Positions 43,901 to 55,300 of a stretch of DNA of 64,000 nucleotides are shown in pieces. Source of the stretch: Scilla litardierei (Eukaryota; Streptophyta; Magnoliopsida; Asparagales; Asparagaceae); NCBI GenBank assembly GCA_030789695.1, contig CM061139.1, positions 199,427,641-199,491,640 on the forward strand, in the 5' to 3' direction. The position numbers and the translations under genes are program-made. The notes beneath the pieces are model-generated. The model searched no databases. It was not told the origin of the DNA and saw only the letters and a program-made list of their open reading frames with translations. Numbering within the stretch: the first letter of the stretch is position 1; each line of letters opens with the position of its first letter.

Positions 43901-45604
43901 TATGATTATTCAATTTTGAAGTCTGAACCTTTCCATTCAATTCAAATTTTTAGGATTGCACATCATAAGAACACGTACATCAGTAAATTCCCAAGAACTG
44001 AATGGTTACTGTTTAGTGCGTGAAATCAGGATGGAACTCATTTCATATGTTGGGTGTGTATGTGGCTACCTAAGATTGGTTCTCATTGACTACATGCAAG
44101 TTGAGGGAGGACTGCATGTGCGATGTCACAAATACCAATCACTTTACATGTTTAACTTGCATAGTATCAGCTTTTAAAGGGTCCTAGTCCATAAAGATCT
44201 CACCGCATCATGATCGAGGGAGGCATGGGAAAAGCAAGCAAGACTCCAGGAATACTTTCAGATGGAAAAATGAATATTACTCCTTATACCATATGCTGAT
44301 GAATTCTTTGGGGTGCAGGCGTTATCGAGAAGATAGAACTTATGTAGAAGGGCTTTAACACATTTTATTACTTATAATTATCACAAAACAATGCCAAATT
44401 GGCAGTTCGGAATATGAAAAGGGAAACTGACACTAGACAAAATAAGATACGACATCAGTGAATATTAACTAATCACCAAGCAGGATAATGCGTGAAAATT
44501 CTGAAAGCAGTTATAGGAGCATCTTTTTCAGTGTCCCACATCAGATTGATAAAGACAGAAATGATAAAGATTGACACTAGCTAATCATCAACCAAAAGCA
44601 ATTCTAGAAGGGGCTTAAAGATTCGATGCCACCATTAAAACAACGATCATCTAGAAGCCAGATAGATAAGCACACCTAACACGACAATGGTGATGATGGC
44701 TTACAAACCAGCCAATATAATCCAAAGAATCAAAGAGAAAGAAATGACTTGCTTTTTCCTCCTTTTTATATGACAACGTTAGTTGCTACATCCAGCGATC
44801 AAAATTCTAGCTACAACAAGTTAAATGTGCATATTACTAAAAACACATGTATTACGATCATTACCAATTGGTGACAAGTCTTATAACATACGAAGCCTCG
44901 ATTTGGGATAATTCTTTCTAGCATGTTGGAATCAAGAACAAGCCCAGTTTGTGATTCCAATGGCTAAACCAAAAATTGACACTTCCATTTCATCTTTCTT
45001 AGAGTTAGATATCGACTTTTGAACAATTAAGTGGGTATAATAGGAAAAAAAAAACTCCCTCCAAACACATATGACTATCATCTCAAGATAGTCTATTCTT
45101 CTTTTCTTCATAAATACTAACAAAATTTGAACGACATGTTGGCCTACGAGCACATTTTGATCTATGTCCATTTTCCCAATTGTAGTATTTCTATCTGTGT
45201 TATTTTAAACTAGATGTTGAGGCTCTGTGAAGCTTGATTATCAAAAAGTGCCACGTTAACCATACGAAATGAAATCAAAACTCCTCACATCAGCAAAACC
45301 TCAAACACATTGTATGCGTTCGACAAACACAAACTACATACGAATCTTCCCCCCATTAAATTGCAATCCTGTAGTCCAAAGCATCATAAGCCAACTGAAT
45401 CAAAAACTAACAAGCCGAATTTGACATAAGAGGCAGCAAAATTCTAGCTTTTATCAGATCAAGCTATAACTAACAAACTCCCCTCAAAATGGCAAAAATT
45501 TCAGGATAAAAAATCTCAAAATGAACAATAAATTAGCAGAGAAATCGAAAGGAATGAGAGATTAATGATCGCAATGCATACACTATGTAAATACTGGTCG
45601 ACAT
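40933..45604 (-). CDS. FQR1: NAD(P)H:quinone oxidoreductase, FQR1-like (WrbA family)
   Basis: Four coding exons on minus: 45604-45582, 43360-43267, 42409-42147, 41164-40933; all borders GT...AG and in phase, 203 codons including only 23 bp in exon 1. The protein is a flavodoxin-fold enzyme that binds FMN and reduces quinones with NAD(P)H by two-electron transfer, limiting semiquinone and oxidative stress; relatives are cytosolic or membrane-associated. Visible marks: the phosphate loop YYSMYGH (9-15), [17 protein letters not shown] (78-93), [12 protein letters not shown] (114-125) and the C-terminal [18 protein letters not shown]. Length and order match the plant family closely and no stop or frameshift is seen. 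I chose the start because MSTSIYIV splices exactly onto YYSMYG and matches the family N-terminus. A TATA box lies 127 bp upstream. The gene symbol is by homology. Confidence 0.93.
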
Positions 45605-45730
45605 CACTCGAAGTCTAGTTGAGATTCGAATAGCGCCCCACGAATAGCCAAGAAAGCCGCGATTTTAATTTTTTTTGGAGATCGAAATCGAAATTAGTGG
45701 TGACAACAAAATGGAAGTCGATGCTCGCGG

Positions 45731-45738
45731 TATTTATA
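45731..45738 (-). promoter_or_regulatory. TATA box of the FQR1-like gene
   Basis: TATAAATA on the minus strand, about 127-134 bp upstream of the start codon. Confidence 0.65.
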
Positions 45739-46064
45739 CTGCAAGCGAGCTTGTCTGACTTCAAAGATTAGTTATCCAAAACAAGGTTAATGGAATAACT
45801 ATTAGGTCAATTAACTTAATTTAAACATGGATTTATTTAATAGTTACTTGGGGGGTTTTTAAGCGTTTCGGACCGGCCGGCTTGATGTCATCCCATCATC
45901 ACCGTTACATCAAATGGGAGATTCGGGTGCTAGTTACATATACATCGTAGTCATTGTGGTCTTTGCAGTGTATGTAGTTTTTGGACAAAGCTACGTACAC
46001 CTAAGTACTTTGAGTTGCATGTACTTACTTTTCCCAAAAGAAAAAAGCAATTACATCATAGTAA
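45739..46064. other. Upstream region of the FQR1-like gene
   Basis: Probable promoter sequence. No repeat ends or other gene are seen. Confidence 0.4.
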
Positions 46065-46224
46065 TGCCATATACACTCGTATGACTAGGAGTGTATTTAC
46101 TGTTGAATTCCAAAATTAGGAAAACCTATTAATAAACTTGTCAAATCACATTTGTTTTTTTCTATTTCGGGATAAATTTGTCATTAACTCTTATATATAC
46201 CCCTAAGAGTAGGGGTGTATATAG
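46065..46224. mobile_element. MITE, palindromic-end family 1, copy 3
   Basis: The left end carries CCATATACACTCGTATGACTAG (part) and AGTGTAT. The right end carries ATATACCCCTA, AGAG, TAGGGGTGTATATAGC. It has the same layout and size as 1845-2006 and is non-coding. Confidence 0.6.
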
Positions 46225-46295
46225 CACATATCTTATATCATATCACTTTGTCTCATCTTGTCATATTTCCTCCAAAAATAGCAAATATTGACACT

Positions 46296-46440
46296 GATTC
46301 ATATATGCACCTCAAGGAATGAGGTGTATAGAGCAAAAGCCTAGTTTGTTTGCCAAAAAGACAAAACTGTCACATGAATTGATGTGGCAGCTGATGTGAT
46401 AGTTTTGTCTTTTTGACAAAAATTTAGCATACATCGCAAT
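46296..46440. mobile_element. MITE, palindromic-end family 1, copy 4 (partial)
   Basis: The left end has ATATGCACCTCA, AGGAA, TGAGGTGTATA. The interior forms a hairpin between CCAAAAAGACAAAACTGTCA and TGATAGTTTTGTCTTTTTG. The right end is decayed. The interior TGTC/AAAAAGACAAA strings match copy 1. Confidence 0.5.
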
Positions 46441-46938
46441 AACTACGGTGCAGGTAGCAGCCACCAAATTCTATACACAGACCTAATTGCCTTACACACA
46501 GTCCATTTTACATGCATATAATAATATTTAACATTCCTTTTTTTACTTTACACGTTCATATCCTTAAATTACATTTTCCTCTTCATCCTGCTCCTTCCCC
46601 GCCTCAATCGTCAGCCTCCGCCTCCATCTTCTACATGAACCATTAAAAGCTTGGAAATGGGAAATAATGATGATAGTGATTAAGAGAAACAAGAAAACAT
46701 GATGATTCAGATAAATAGAGATTAAAATTGAAATTGAAATTTAAAAGGATGGAATTGAGGAATAATGAAGATGATTTTAGATTGGATGTTGTCTTTGATG
46801 TTGATGCTAAGTTTGATTCTTCACATTCTCCTTCTTCTTATTTTTCTCATACAGTCAAATTATGGTGAAATGAGGAGGCGGCGGCAACATCATGAGGGAG
46901 GATGAAGCGGAAGCAGCTGCAGTGATTGGCGATGTGGT

Positions 46939-46941
<3 letters not shown>

Positions 46942-46996
<55 letters not shown>
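46942..46996. repeat. (GT)n microsatellite
   Basis: An almost pure run of about 27 GT dinucleotides. Confidence 0.95.
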
Positions 46997-46998
<2 letters not shown>

Positions 46999-47512
46999 GA
47001 GAGATTGTGTGTATGATTCAATCCGTGGTTAGGCGTATCAGTGTTGACAGGAATCTTGTCATGAGTTTGTACGTGAGTTTTGAAGTACCTCATGTCGGAG
47101 ATGATCCGCTGATTATATAGAGTCCGTGGGAGGTTACGACACGTCAGTCAGTTATGAGGATTGTGAATTCCCAGGCATAACGAAATCCCACAAATAAGTC
47201 GAGTAAACCAATAAAGCATGGAGTAATGATGTGTCTGCAGATAAAGTCGGTCGTTATTGACACGCCGTGTGGAGATTGAATATTGGTTGCCAACGTTTTG
47301 TAAAGAGGGCGGCCCGCCCGCTTGAGATCATGCCATGTCGATTGAGTGGGCTAACCCTACTAAGCATGTAGTCGCCCGGCCCATGTGGTCGAAGAAGCCG
47401 TCCTCGGGCAGCGAGGTCGTCTTTGAAGAGGTATGCCAGCCTCGGTTAGTAAGGTCGTCTTGATAAAAACCTGATGACAATGAGCCGGCATCAGGTAGCG
47501 AAGTAGTCCTCG

Positions 47513-47554
<42 letters not shown>

Positions 47555-48128
47555 GGGGGGGGGTGGGGGGGGGGGGGGGGGGGGGGCATCTGTCTAGGAG
47601 ACGGTCTCCTGTAGAGTTGAGCTGTTGTAGGGGTCAACTTCTGGTATCGAGGTCGTCCTAGTAAAGCCAAGGGAACCGACCTCAAGGAGGACGTCCCTGC
47701 AAAGCTGTGATGAGGCCAGGTCAGGCTGGCCTCTCAAGTCGATGTCATGAGGTCTTTAACGACGAGGGTAGCTCGCAACGGGTCCCATCTGTCGAGCTCA
47801 CTTGAGCCCCACAGCTAACAGGACCTAGTCCAAAACATCATCTACATCAAGCGCAACACTTGTTAGTAAACGGCCAATTTGGACAAATTAATTTTAAGCC
47901 TGATAAGAATTTCGAGATAGTAAATGAGAATCTTGAGATCAAGGATGGATCGACTGTTAGTGAAAGTAAGGACGAGAGAATATTGAGCTTGAGATGATTA
48001 CACCATAATTACCATATTATGCTTTGTATCCATTTATTGCTGGTTGTTTCAAAAAAAAAAAAGGCTTATATCTGTTGAGATGATGGTTATCAAAAAAACG
48101 GGTGAAAAGAACGTAAGATTCAATCCAC
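46997..48128. other. Intergenic, possible decayed LTR sequence
   Basis: Between about 47280 and 47840 there are repeated GAGGTCGTC/AGCGAGGTCGT strings and higher GC, suggesting a decayed retroelement. No ends or coding domains could be identified. Confidence 0.35.
47513..47586. repeat. (TG)n followed by long G-run
   Basis: TG repeats pass into a run of some 35 G broken by two T (about 47549-47586). The run is quadruplex-prone, and its exact length is unreliable in any assembly. Confidence 0.9.
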
Positions 48129-48587
48129 TGTTATAAGTTGAGGGAGGCCTTTGGCCTCCCCCCTCAACATTTCATCATTACTCCCCACTAAGTTAGTGGA
48201 GAGTCCCTTGGACTCCTATTCTCTAATTGAATATATAGAGAGTCATGGCTTGTGCTATGGATACTCCTAATTTTGATATTCTTTCCACTTCTTCTCTAAA
48301 TTTCTTCAACACGTTATCAGCACGTGTCTTCTACAAATTTTGAGGCACTAAAATTATTCTAAATCCCATCTAAATTAAACTCCTACGCGAAGGAATCTAA
48401 TTGTTGTTGCGGCGATCCGTTGCAGTTTTCGCTGCGGCGTTTTATAGGCCTTCGGGAGCGGAAATTCTATCTACGGATTTTATATTATGATCGTCCCTAG
48501 ATCTTTGATCTAGAGGTAATTTTTTCGATCCTGTAGACAATTACAAAATAGAGATTCTTTCAACTTCTTCTCTAAATTCCTTCAACA
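48129..48587 (+). mobile_element. Internally deleted mini LTR retrotransposon
   Basis: A 183-bp LTR (48129-48311, TGTTATAAG...CTTCAACA) is followed by the primer-like CGTTATCAGCACG. About 230 bp of leader come next, then only the last ~40 bp of a second LTR (to 48587). TCCAC flanks both outer ends (48124-48128, 48588-48592). A deletion therefore removed most of the interior and the start of the 3' LTR while keeping the true right boundary. Confidence 0.8.
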
Positions 48588-48711
48588 TCCACAAATTCAA
48601 ATATTTAATACAAGCATTACTCTTTAAAGCTATGTACACACAATGCATATCTGATGTCATCTACTGTCTTTTCCTTAGATGGGCTGATGTGTGACCGTCT
48701 TTCATTAGCCC

Positions 48712-48850
48712 AAGAAAAAAACGTCTTTTTTTTTATCAGTAGGAAAGCTGGTAAAGCGCGTGCGCGGAGCCCCCATCCGCCCGGGTTCGAACCCGGTACG
48801 CCTCGCAAAGAGGCGTAGGACAGTGCCGCTGGAGCACATCATCTTTTTTT
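48712..48850 (-). mobile_element. tRNA-derived SINE-like element, minus copy
   Basis: Read on minus: a tRNA-like head with an A-box-like segment (GCTCCAGCGGCACT) and a B box GGTTCGAACCC, then CGCGCACGCGCTTTACCAGC, then TTTCC and an A-rich tail. It does not fold as a functional tRNA (there is no proper acceptor stem). A homologous copy in the other orientation lies at 49540-49665. Confidence 0.65.
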
Positions 48851-49539
48851 GGCTAAAGAAAATCCATCACTTTGTCAGTGCATCTAAAGAAAAATCCTTA
48901 TTATTCTCTCTTTGGGTGTATCACTAAAAACTAATATTTGCAAACTCTTAGCTACTTGATGTTCATAGATTAACTTTATTATAATTAGTGCAATGTGACG
49001 ATGTATCTAAGAAAACAAGGTTTACACTAACATTGTATCTTGATGTACTCACAATTATTAGTTTAAGGAGATGAAAAATAAACAAGCATGTGTTATTATT
49101 TAAGAAGATCGAAGGAGCTAAGATTATAAATTTTATTTTATGGGTCAATACAAGCAATGTAATCTTAAACTTAAAATTTTGTTTTTTAAAAAGCCTTTTT
49201 CTGATGGGTAGATCGGAGCCATGAAATTCAATGGATCTAGTCCATTTTATCTTCAAGTTTTTAAAAAGAGTCAAGATTCCAATTTTTTGAATATCGGAAA
49301 AAACGACCAACCGATAATTCGGCGGTTCAGCCGCCTGGTGGTCCTATTCGTCCAAGTTTCCGATACGTATGTGACACCGAATCATGACGATTGAAGTGGG
49401 TTGCATGGGTTCATGGGTCCGTTAACCCAATAAATTGGAACATGCCAACCAACACCGGTCCGTGTCGTCCATGGACCACATTTTGGTATATCAAAACAGA
49501 CATTTACGTCCGGGCCAATTGAGCTTAGCTTAAACGTCG
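48851..49539. other. Intergenic, nothing recognised
   Basis: AT-rich sequence between the two SINE-like copies. No gene is supported. Confidence 0.4.
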
Positions 49540-49665
49540 CCAAAGGGCTATAGTCTAGCGGCGTTACCTCCGCTTTCTAGTGAGACCATCAAGGTTCGAT
49601 CCCTGGTGGATGCGGAACGCGCGTGCGCCTTTAACCAGCTTTCCGATGTATCAAATAAAAATGTC
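49540..49665 (+). mobile_element. tRNA-derived SINE-like element, plus copy
   Basis: The head has ATAGTCTAGCGGCGTTACC (A-box region) and GGTTCGATCCC (B box). The body matches the minus copy (GCGCGTGCGCCTTTAACCAG), followed by TTTCCGATGTATCAAA and an A-rich tail. It has no tRNA acceptor stem. Confidence 0.65.
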
Positions 49666-49924
49666 AAAATGCTTTTTCTGTATATAGGATATCATGATTT
49701 TGAGTTTTTTTTTAATCAGCAGCATGTGAAAAAAAATTTCACACTAAAAATGCATGGGCTCAGATTCGTCATGCGAAGACTTGAGTTTGCAGTGAATGAA
49801 AGATATATGCAATGGCTTGAATGTGCTGCACATAAAAGCTACATGAGACTAACAGTAGTCTAAGGAGATTCATTGCAATTCAGGTTGATACAGCACATGG
49901 CATGAACGATGATCATTTGAGATT

Positions 49925-50300
49925 GCACGGCCCAAAAGCCCAGCAAAGCCCACAGCTTCGGCCCAACACTTTGGAGGCATCCATGTCAGGCTGGCTGTTT
50001 CTTCATTTAAAGTGACAGCCGAGCTGACCGTTGGGCTTCCACATTAAAAGCGTCGGCTCATAATGAAGGCATTCTATGACCAACTGTTAAGCTCGTCGTC
50101 AATGGCGACAGCTCATGCCAAAAGCAGTAAAGTGGCTAAATGCTCGTACGTTACTCCCTCAAAAAGCCTATAAGTAATCTCTCTGACAATGGGGAAGGGA
50201 GACCTTTTGGAGGATATCACACAATCTAGGATAATACCTTCTAACAACCAGATACTCCTACACCTGTATCTGCTCCACATAAACATGTTTATTCATCCAT
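49925..50300. repeat. Decayed LTR-like fragment 1
   Basis: Shared with 54830-55200: AGCCCAGCAAAGCC, GCCGAGCTGACCGTT, TTAAGCTCGTC, and a TATA-like CCTATAAGTAATCTCTCTG / CCTATAAATATTCTCTC segment. It is probably an LTR of a retroelement not otherwise seen here. Confidence 0.5.
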
Positions 50301-50802
50301 TGTACAAATTCTATTCATACAACGTCTTTAAATTTGTAATGGGCGGATGAACAAGCAAAACATGTCGGATTCATCAAATATTTTGTGATTTAGGGTTTTA
50401 TAACATGAAGATTAAAACGAATGGGTCCAACCGTTTGAAAAAAGAGCGGGCCTTTTGAGACGCAAGCATGACCTGACCACATATGTGATATGACGAATGT
50501 AACTCATTATTCTCCATTTTAAGCTTCCAACTATTTCTCATTTGGTCCGAATGCCACGTTGATTTTTAGAAATTGACCATTTCTAATTTGTGTCTGACTT
50601 TTCGTCCCAAGGCTGCCAATCCGTTGGGTCAAACTCTCACCCACCAATCTGGTCAAGCCCTGGGTTGATCTGACCCTGCTCGAGTCTTGATGCATCCACT
50701 TATTTCTTTTGTTTGTCAATGGATTCTAAGTTTTGTATCTGTTTTTCATATATTTACATCCAATATACATCGTTCATATTGAATACAAATCGCTTGTATA
50801 CA
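50301..50802. other. Intergenic, nothing recognised
   Basis: No gene or repeat ends are seen. Confidence 0.4.
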
Positions 50803-50811
50803 TCCTATTCA

Positions 50812-51708
50812 GAGAAAATTGGCTAAATAGCACCGGTCAACGAGTGGTTTTAATTTTTACCACCGAGTTTAAAAACTTTGCTAGAATACCACCCCCCTTA
50901 AAAAAGAGACTAAAATACCCTTTTCGATCCCAAACACTAAAATACCCTCTACGTCGACGCCGAACTCCGACCACCCCGCTTCTCCGTAATCCGACCACCC
51001 CGCATCTACGGCAACGCCTCGTCGTATTCCGACAAAGCCCTATGAGCCAATTTGCGCCAATTTGCGCTAATTTGCGCCAATATACGCCAATATACGCCAC
51101 AATACGTGACGTATATTGGCGTATATTGGCGCATATTGGTGCAAATTGGCGCAAATTGGCTCATAGGGCTTTGTCGGAGTACGGCGAGGCGTTTCCGTAA
51201 ATGCGGGGTGGTCGGAGTACGGAGAAGCGGGGTGGTCGGAACCCAACGCCGAAAATACCCTCTACGTCGACGCCGAACTCCGACCACCCCGCTTCGCCGT
51301 ACTCCGACCACCCCATATATACGGAAACGCCTCGCCGTACTCCGACAAAGCCCTATGAGCCAATATGCGCCAATTTGCACCAATATGCGCCAATATACGC
51401 CAATATACGTTACGATACTTGACGTATATTGGCGTATATTGGCGCATATTGGTGCAAATTGGCGCAAATTGGCTCATAGGGCTTTGTCGGAGTACGGCGA
51501 GGCGTTTCCGTATATGTGGGGTGGTCGGAGTACGGCGAAGCGGGGTGGTCGGAGTTCGGCGTCGACGTAGAGGGTATTTTAGTGTTTGGGAACGAACGGG
51601 GGTATTTTAGTCTCTTTTTTAAGGGGGGTGGTATTCTAGCAAAGTTTTTAAACTTGGTGGTAAAAATTAAAACCACTCGTTGACCGGTGCTATTTAGCCA
51701 ATTTTCTC
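50812..51708. mobile_element. MULE-like foldback element with 9-bp target duplication
   Basis: 897 bp. The ends GAGAAAATTGGC and GCCAATTTTCTC are the tips of long terminal inverted repeats reaching inward over 200 bp. TCCTATTCA is duplicated on both sides (50803-50811, 51709-51717), the 9-bp size typical of Mutator-like transposition. Two further internal palindromes (centred near 51107 and 51421) are built from GCCAATATACG/TTGCGCCAA repeats. Overlapping open frames on both strands are mirror products of the palindrome, not genes. It has no transposase. Confidence 0.85.
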
Positions 51709-51717
51709 TCCTATTCA

Positions 51718-52034
51718 TGTCTGTATCCCTTTTTTTGCAGACATGAATTCTAAATTTTATTTCCGAACATTATTTATTTCAGCATCCATATTTGATTAAT
51801 CTATTATACATTTGACAACCTTTTTTAAATTGTAGGACTGACTAAGACAAGATAAAGAGTGGCTGAGATTTGATCTTGGTAAATGGAAGGTTGAGATGAA
51901 GTTTTGAAATTATGAATGTGAGCTTTGAAATTTGGTCCGGCTTTGAAAAGAATGGAGTTTTGAAACCATGAATGTGAGCTTTGAAATTTGGTCCAGCTTT
52001 GAAATTTGGTTCAACTTTGAAAGCAGCCAGTGAA
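51718..52034. other. Intergenic with short GCTTTGAAATTTGGTC repeats
   Basis: The string GCTTTGAAATTTGGTC and close variants occur about three times (51928-52025). No gene is seen. Confidence 0.45.
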
Positions 52035-53001
52035 CCAGTGTCGAGCGAAATTTTTTTACGCTAATTTGTTGTTCCGCGCCGAAGTCGCATGCTAAAATTT
52101 TTTTTGTTGTTTCGCGCCAAAAGCGCTAGCGCCGAATTTGTTGTTCTACGCGAATTTGTTGTTCCACGCAGAAGTCGCCAGCGCCGAATTTGTTGTTCCG
52201 CGTCTAAGGCACCCGTGTCGCTAAATATTTTTACGCTAATTTGTTGTTTTTTTAAATTTTAATAATTTTTTGGGAGCAAAGATTTCGCGGGAGAAATCTT
52301 AAATGAACCGTGCGAGTGGGCACGAGGTTTTTTGATGCTAATTTGTTGTTCCGCGCTGAAGGCGCCCACGCCGAATTTGTTATTCTACACTAATTTGTTG
52401 TTCCGCGCTGAAGGCGCACGTGCCGAATTTGTTCCGTGTCGAAGGCGCTTGCGCCGAATTTCTTGTTCTGCACCGAAGGCGTCCATCCCGCTAAATATTG
52501 TTACGCTAATTTGTTGTTCTTTTCAATTTTAATAATTTTTTGGAGAACAAAGATTTCACTGGAGAAAATCTTAAATAAACCGTTCCTGAGGGCACGTTTT
52601 TTATGCTAATTTGTTGTTCCGTGCCGAAGGCGCTGGTGCCGAATTTGTTGTTCTGTGTGGAAGGCGCCGGTGCCGAATTTGTTGTTCCACCCGCGCTGAA
52701 GGCACCCACGCCAAAAGCGCCAGTGCCGCTAAATATTTTTACGCTAATTTGTTGTTCTTTTAAATTTTAATAATTTTTTTGAGGAACAAAGATTTCGCGG
52801 GAGAAAATCTTAAATGAACCATGCCCACGTGCACGTGTTTTTAAAGCCAATTTGTTGTTCTGTGTCGAAGGCGACTGCGCCGAATTTGTTGTTCCGCGCC
52901 GAAGGCGCCCGTGCCGCTAAATATTTTTACGCTAATTTGTTATTTTTTTAAAATTTAATAATTTTTTATGAACCGTGCCCGCGGGCACGGATTATGACTA
53001 G
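52035..53001 (+). mobile_element. Helitron-like 3' region with tandem repeats
   Basis: Tandem units of about 235-270 bp contain ACGCTAATTTGTTGTTC, GCCGAAGGCGC, TTTTAAATTTTAATAATTTT and CAAAGATTTCGCGGGAGAAA, then AACCGTGCCC-like sequence. The last unit ends in the perfect 18-bp palindrome CCGTGCCCGCGGGCACGG (52973-52990), then ATTATGA and CTAG (52998-53001) followed by T. A GC hairpin a few bases before CTRR and insertion next to T is the mark of a Helitron 3' end. The 5' TC end is not fixed and no Rep/helicase is seen. Confidence 0.6.
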
Positions 53002-53886
53002 TCTATAATACAATTGGTGAAGTTGTTCTAGGTGGAGGCTAAAGTATGACTAGGAGAAATGTCTGTCCCTCACATCACCCCTCTCCACATCATCCAAAAA
53101 CTCACCCAAGCCACTTATTTACATGTTTGTCATCACCTGAAAAAAAACCCATCCAAACTCACTTATTTACGGGTTTGATATTTACCCCAAAAAACCAAAA
53201 AAAAACATGCTTATTAACAGGTTTGTCATCCCAATGTTTTTTGCATTTAAACCTCCGGACTTTGCAGTTTTTGCATCCCGACGATACCGGCACGTACATC
53301 AACATTTCTCACACGGGTTTTTTTTCTCCATACACTGTGTGCACGGGTTAGTTCTAGTAATTTTATATTCGGTGCACGACTTCAATCGATGGCGCTTACA
53401 TGGACAAGGAAGGTTGGTTGTTGGAACCCTAGCTTGGGATCCAAGACAACAGCTCTCAGCGGTCTATCTTATGCAGGACCTCCTCTGCTTGAATCTTGAT
53501 AAGCAGTTGAGTCCTTATACTCTGAGGATGTTGAGGTCGGTGTCCCTTATAAGGCATCATCCAGATCATATTCTCATTGTGAGGAGACATCGTCGTGGGC
53601 TGGACCTGTTTCATCGATATGCAATAAAACCATACGTGTAATATGTATGGTTCAAATCCAATCAAATTGAGTGTGTAAATGGGGCATCCTTAACCCTTGC
53701 CATCTTTTTTTTTGATACGTCGGAAAGCAAGAATCTAATCCTCAACCTCTCACAAGGAAGAAATGAAGAATAACACTAAACCAATTGGCTCGATTAACAC
53801 TTGTGACCTGGTGTAAGTTTCCATTAACGAAGAACCAGAGATTTCTCTGCATGGTCAAATATATTGTTTAATAAAAATTATACAAA
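53002..53886. other. Intergenic, no gene supported
   Basis: Open frames here have no recognisable domains. Confidence 0.4.
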
Positions 53887-53958
53887 GTCGTTGTAGTATA
53901 GTGGTGAGTATTCCCGCCTGTCACGCGGGTGACCCGGGTTCGATCCCCGGCAACGGCG
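53887..53958 (+). tRNA. trnD-GUC: tRNA-Asp (GTC)
   Basis: A complete 72-nt cloverleaf. The acceptor GTCGTTG pairs with CAACGGC (one T-G wobble). The D-arm contains GTATAGTGGTGAGTAT, the anticodon stem CCCGC/GCGGG encloses CTGTCAC with anticodon GTC, and the T-arm contains GGTTCGATCCC. No intron and no encoded CCA, as expected for a nuclear gene. It is followed by a TTTTT terminator. It would supply aspartyl-tRNA for cytosolic translation. Its 3' end exactly complements the Gypsy primer site at 18087. Confidence 0.97.
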
Positions 53959-53961
53959 TAA

Positions 53962-53966
53962 TTTTT
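53962..53966 (+). terminator. RNA polymerase III terminator of tRNA-Asp
   Basis: TTTTT starting four bases after the tRNA. Confidence 0.8.
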
Positions 53967-54829
53967 GTGCAAATAAACTTTAAAGCCCTACTAATTTTAA
54001 ATTTTTAAAACATTTTCCATATCATTTCTTCCTAATTTTTAATGTCATTTGAAACCTTTCCCTATTCCCTATTTGAAAATGTCAACCCCTCGTTTCGGCG
54101 TAAAAATCTTCAAACCCTGAAACCAATGGCGATAGAAGGTGAGCTCCTCTACTACTACTACTCTTTAATTTCTTGCTGGGAAGTAAATTCCTTGTGTTAA
54201 TTTAAGCGCATTTTGATAATATTATGCTGTAAGGGTATCAAGCTGTCAGATTTTAGGATGCCAGTTTTAGCTTGTATCGTGATCTTTCTCTTGTTGGCGT
54301 AATTCCTTGTAAAGATGAAAAGTGACTCCTTCAGCTGTGTTTCTTGATTAGGGTTTTGGCGTCGTTGGAGTATTTTTATGTTAAAGTGTATTATGTCAAA
54401 GCCATCGATGAAATAGATTCATCAAGCAGGGTTCTATTATGGCTGATCTGGGCCTGCGTTAGGAGTTTTGATCCTATGAAGGTTTAGGTTCTGGATTTTT
54501 CCATGATAATATTTTTGGGAGAAAATTTTCCGACGGCAAGTTTATTGTCATCTCCGCCTTCATTTTTTCGAACTGTTTTGACCTCTGAATTGATATGGCA
54601 TTGACTTCATTCATGAGATGTTGCCTCTGAATTGATATGGCATCGCAGGCCTCCAGGAGGGAGATTTCTCATGCGCTTTGACGACCAAAATTAAATGTGT
54701 TGCCTTGATTTCTGTGCCCAATTAATGCGTGTCACATTACCCGACCTCAACTTTGGATGCGGTTAAGCTCGGGAGATGTGGGGCCATTGACACAGCACTA
54801 GGCCGACCTTCAAAGATCACTCATCTGAT
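53967..54829. other. Intergenic; possible short first exon
   Basis: ATGGCGATAGAAG followed by GTGAGC at 54126 looks like a tiny first exon, but I could not connect it to a coherent protein. Nothing else is recognised. Confidence 0.3.
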
Positions 54830-55300
54830 TATTTGAGCGGATAAGCCCAGCAAAGCCAACGGCTTCAGCCCAACAGACCAGAGACCCTCGCGTAAGGCCT
54901 ATCGTCTCTTCATTTAAGGTGAGAACCGAGCTGACCGTTAGGCTCCCTCATCAATACCGACCGTTAAGCTCGTCATTAATGAATGCATTCAATGACTAAC
55001 CGTTCTACTCGTCATCAATACTGACAGATCAAACCGAAGGCAATAAAGCAGCATTGAAGCTCGGACATTACCCTCAAACGTCTCCAGAAGGCCGTTGCTA
55101 CCTATAAATATTCTCTCAGGCAACGAGAGAAGTGACTTTTGTCCAATTCGGATATTCTCTGACAACTAGACTCTCACACTCCGGTATCTAATCCAACTAA
55201 CTCCATATTTCCTCCATAGCTCGTCTCAATAACTAGAAGGCCTGTCTCTCAATAGGTCGGTCATAGTTATCCCGAGCCTCATCGAGTCACTGACTAACTT
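54830..55300. repeat. Decayed LTR-like fragment 2
   Basis: Homologous to 49925-50300 through the shared strings given there, with TATAAATA at about 55104. No coding part is attached. Confidence 0.5.

Noticed and set aside
49555..49612. tRNA gene
   Set aside because: A and B boxes are present but there is no paired acceptor stem; sharing a 3' body with 48712-48850 marks it as a SINE-like repeat.
50733..51718. Several 100-170-codon frames on both strands
   Set aside because: They are mirror images generated by the palindromic MULE-like element.
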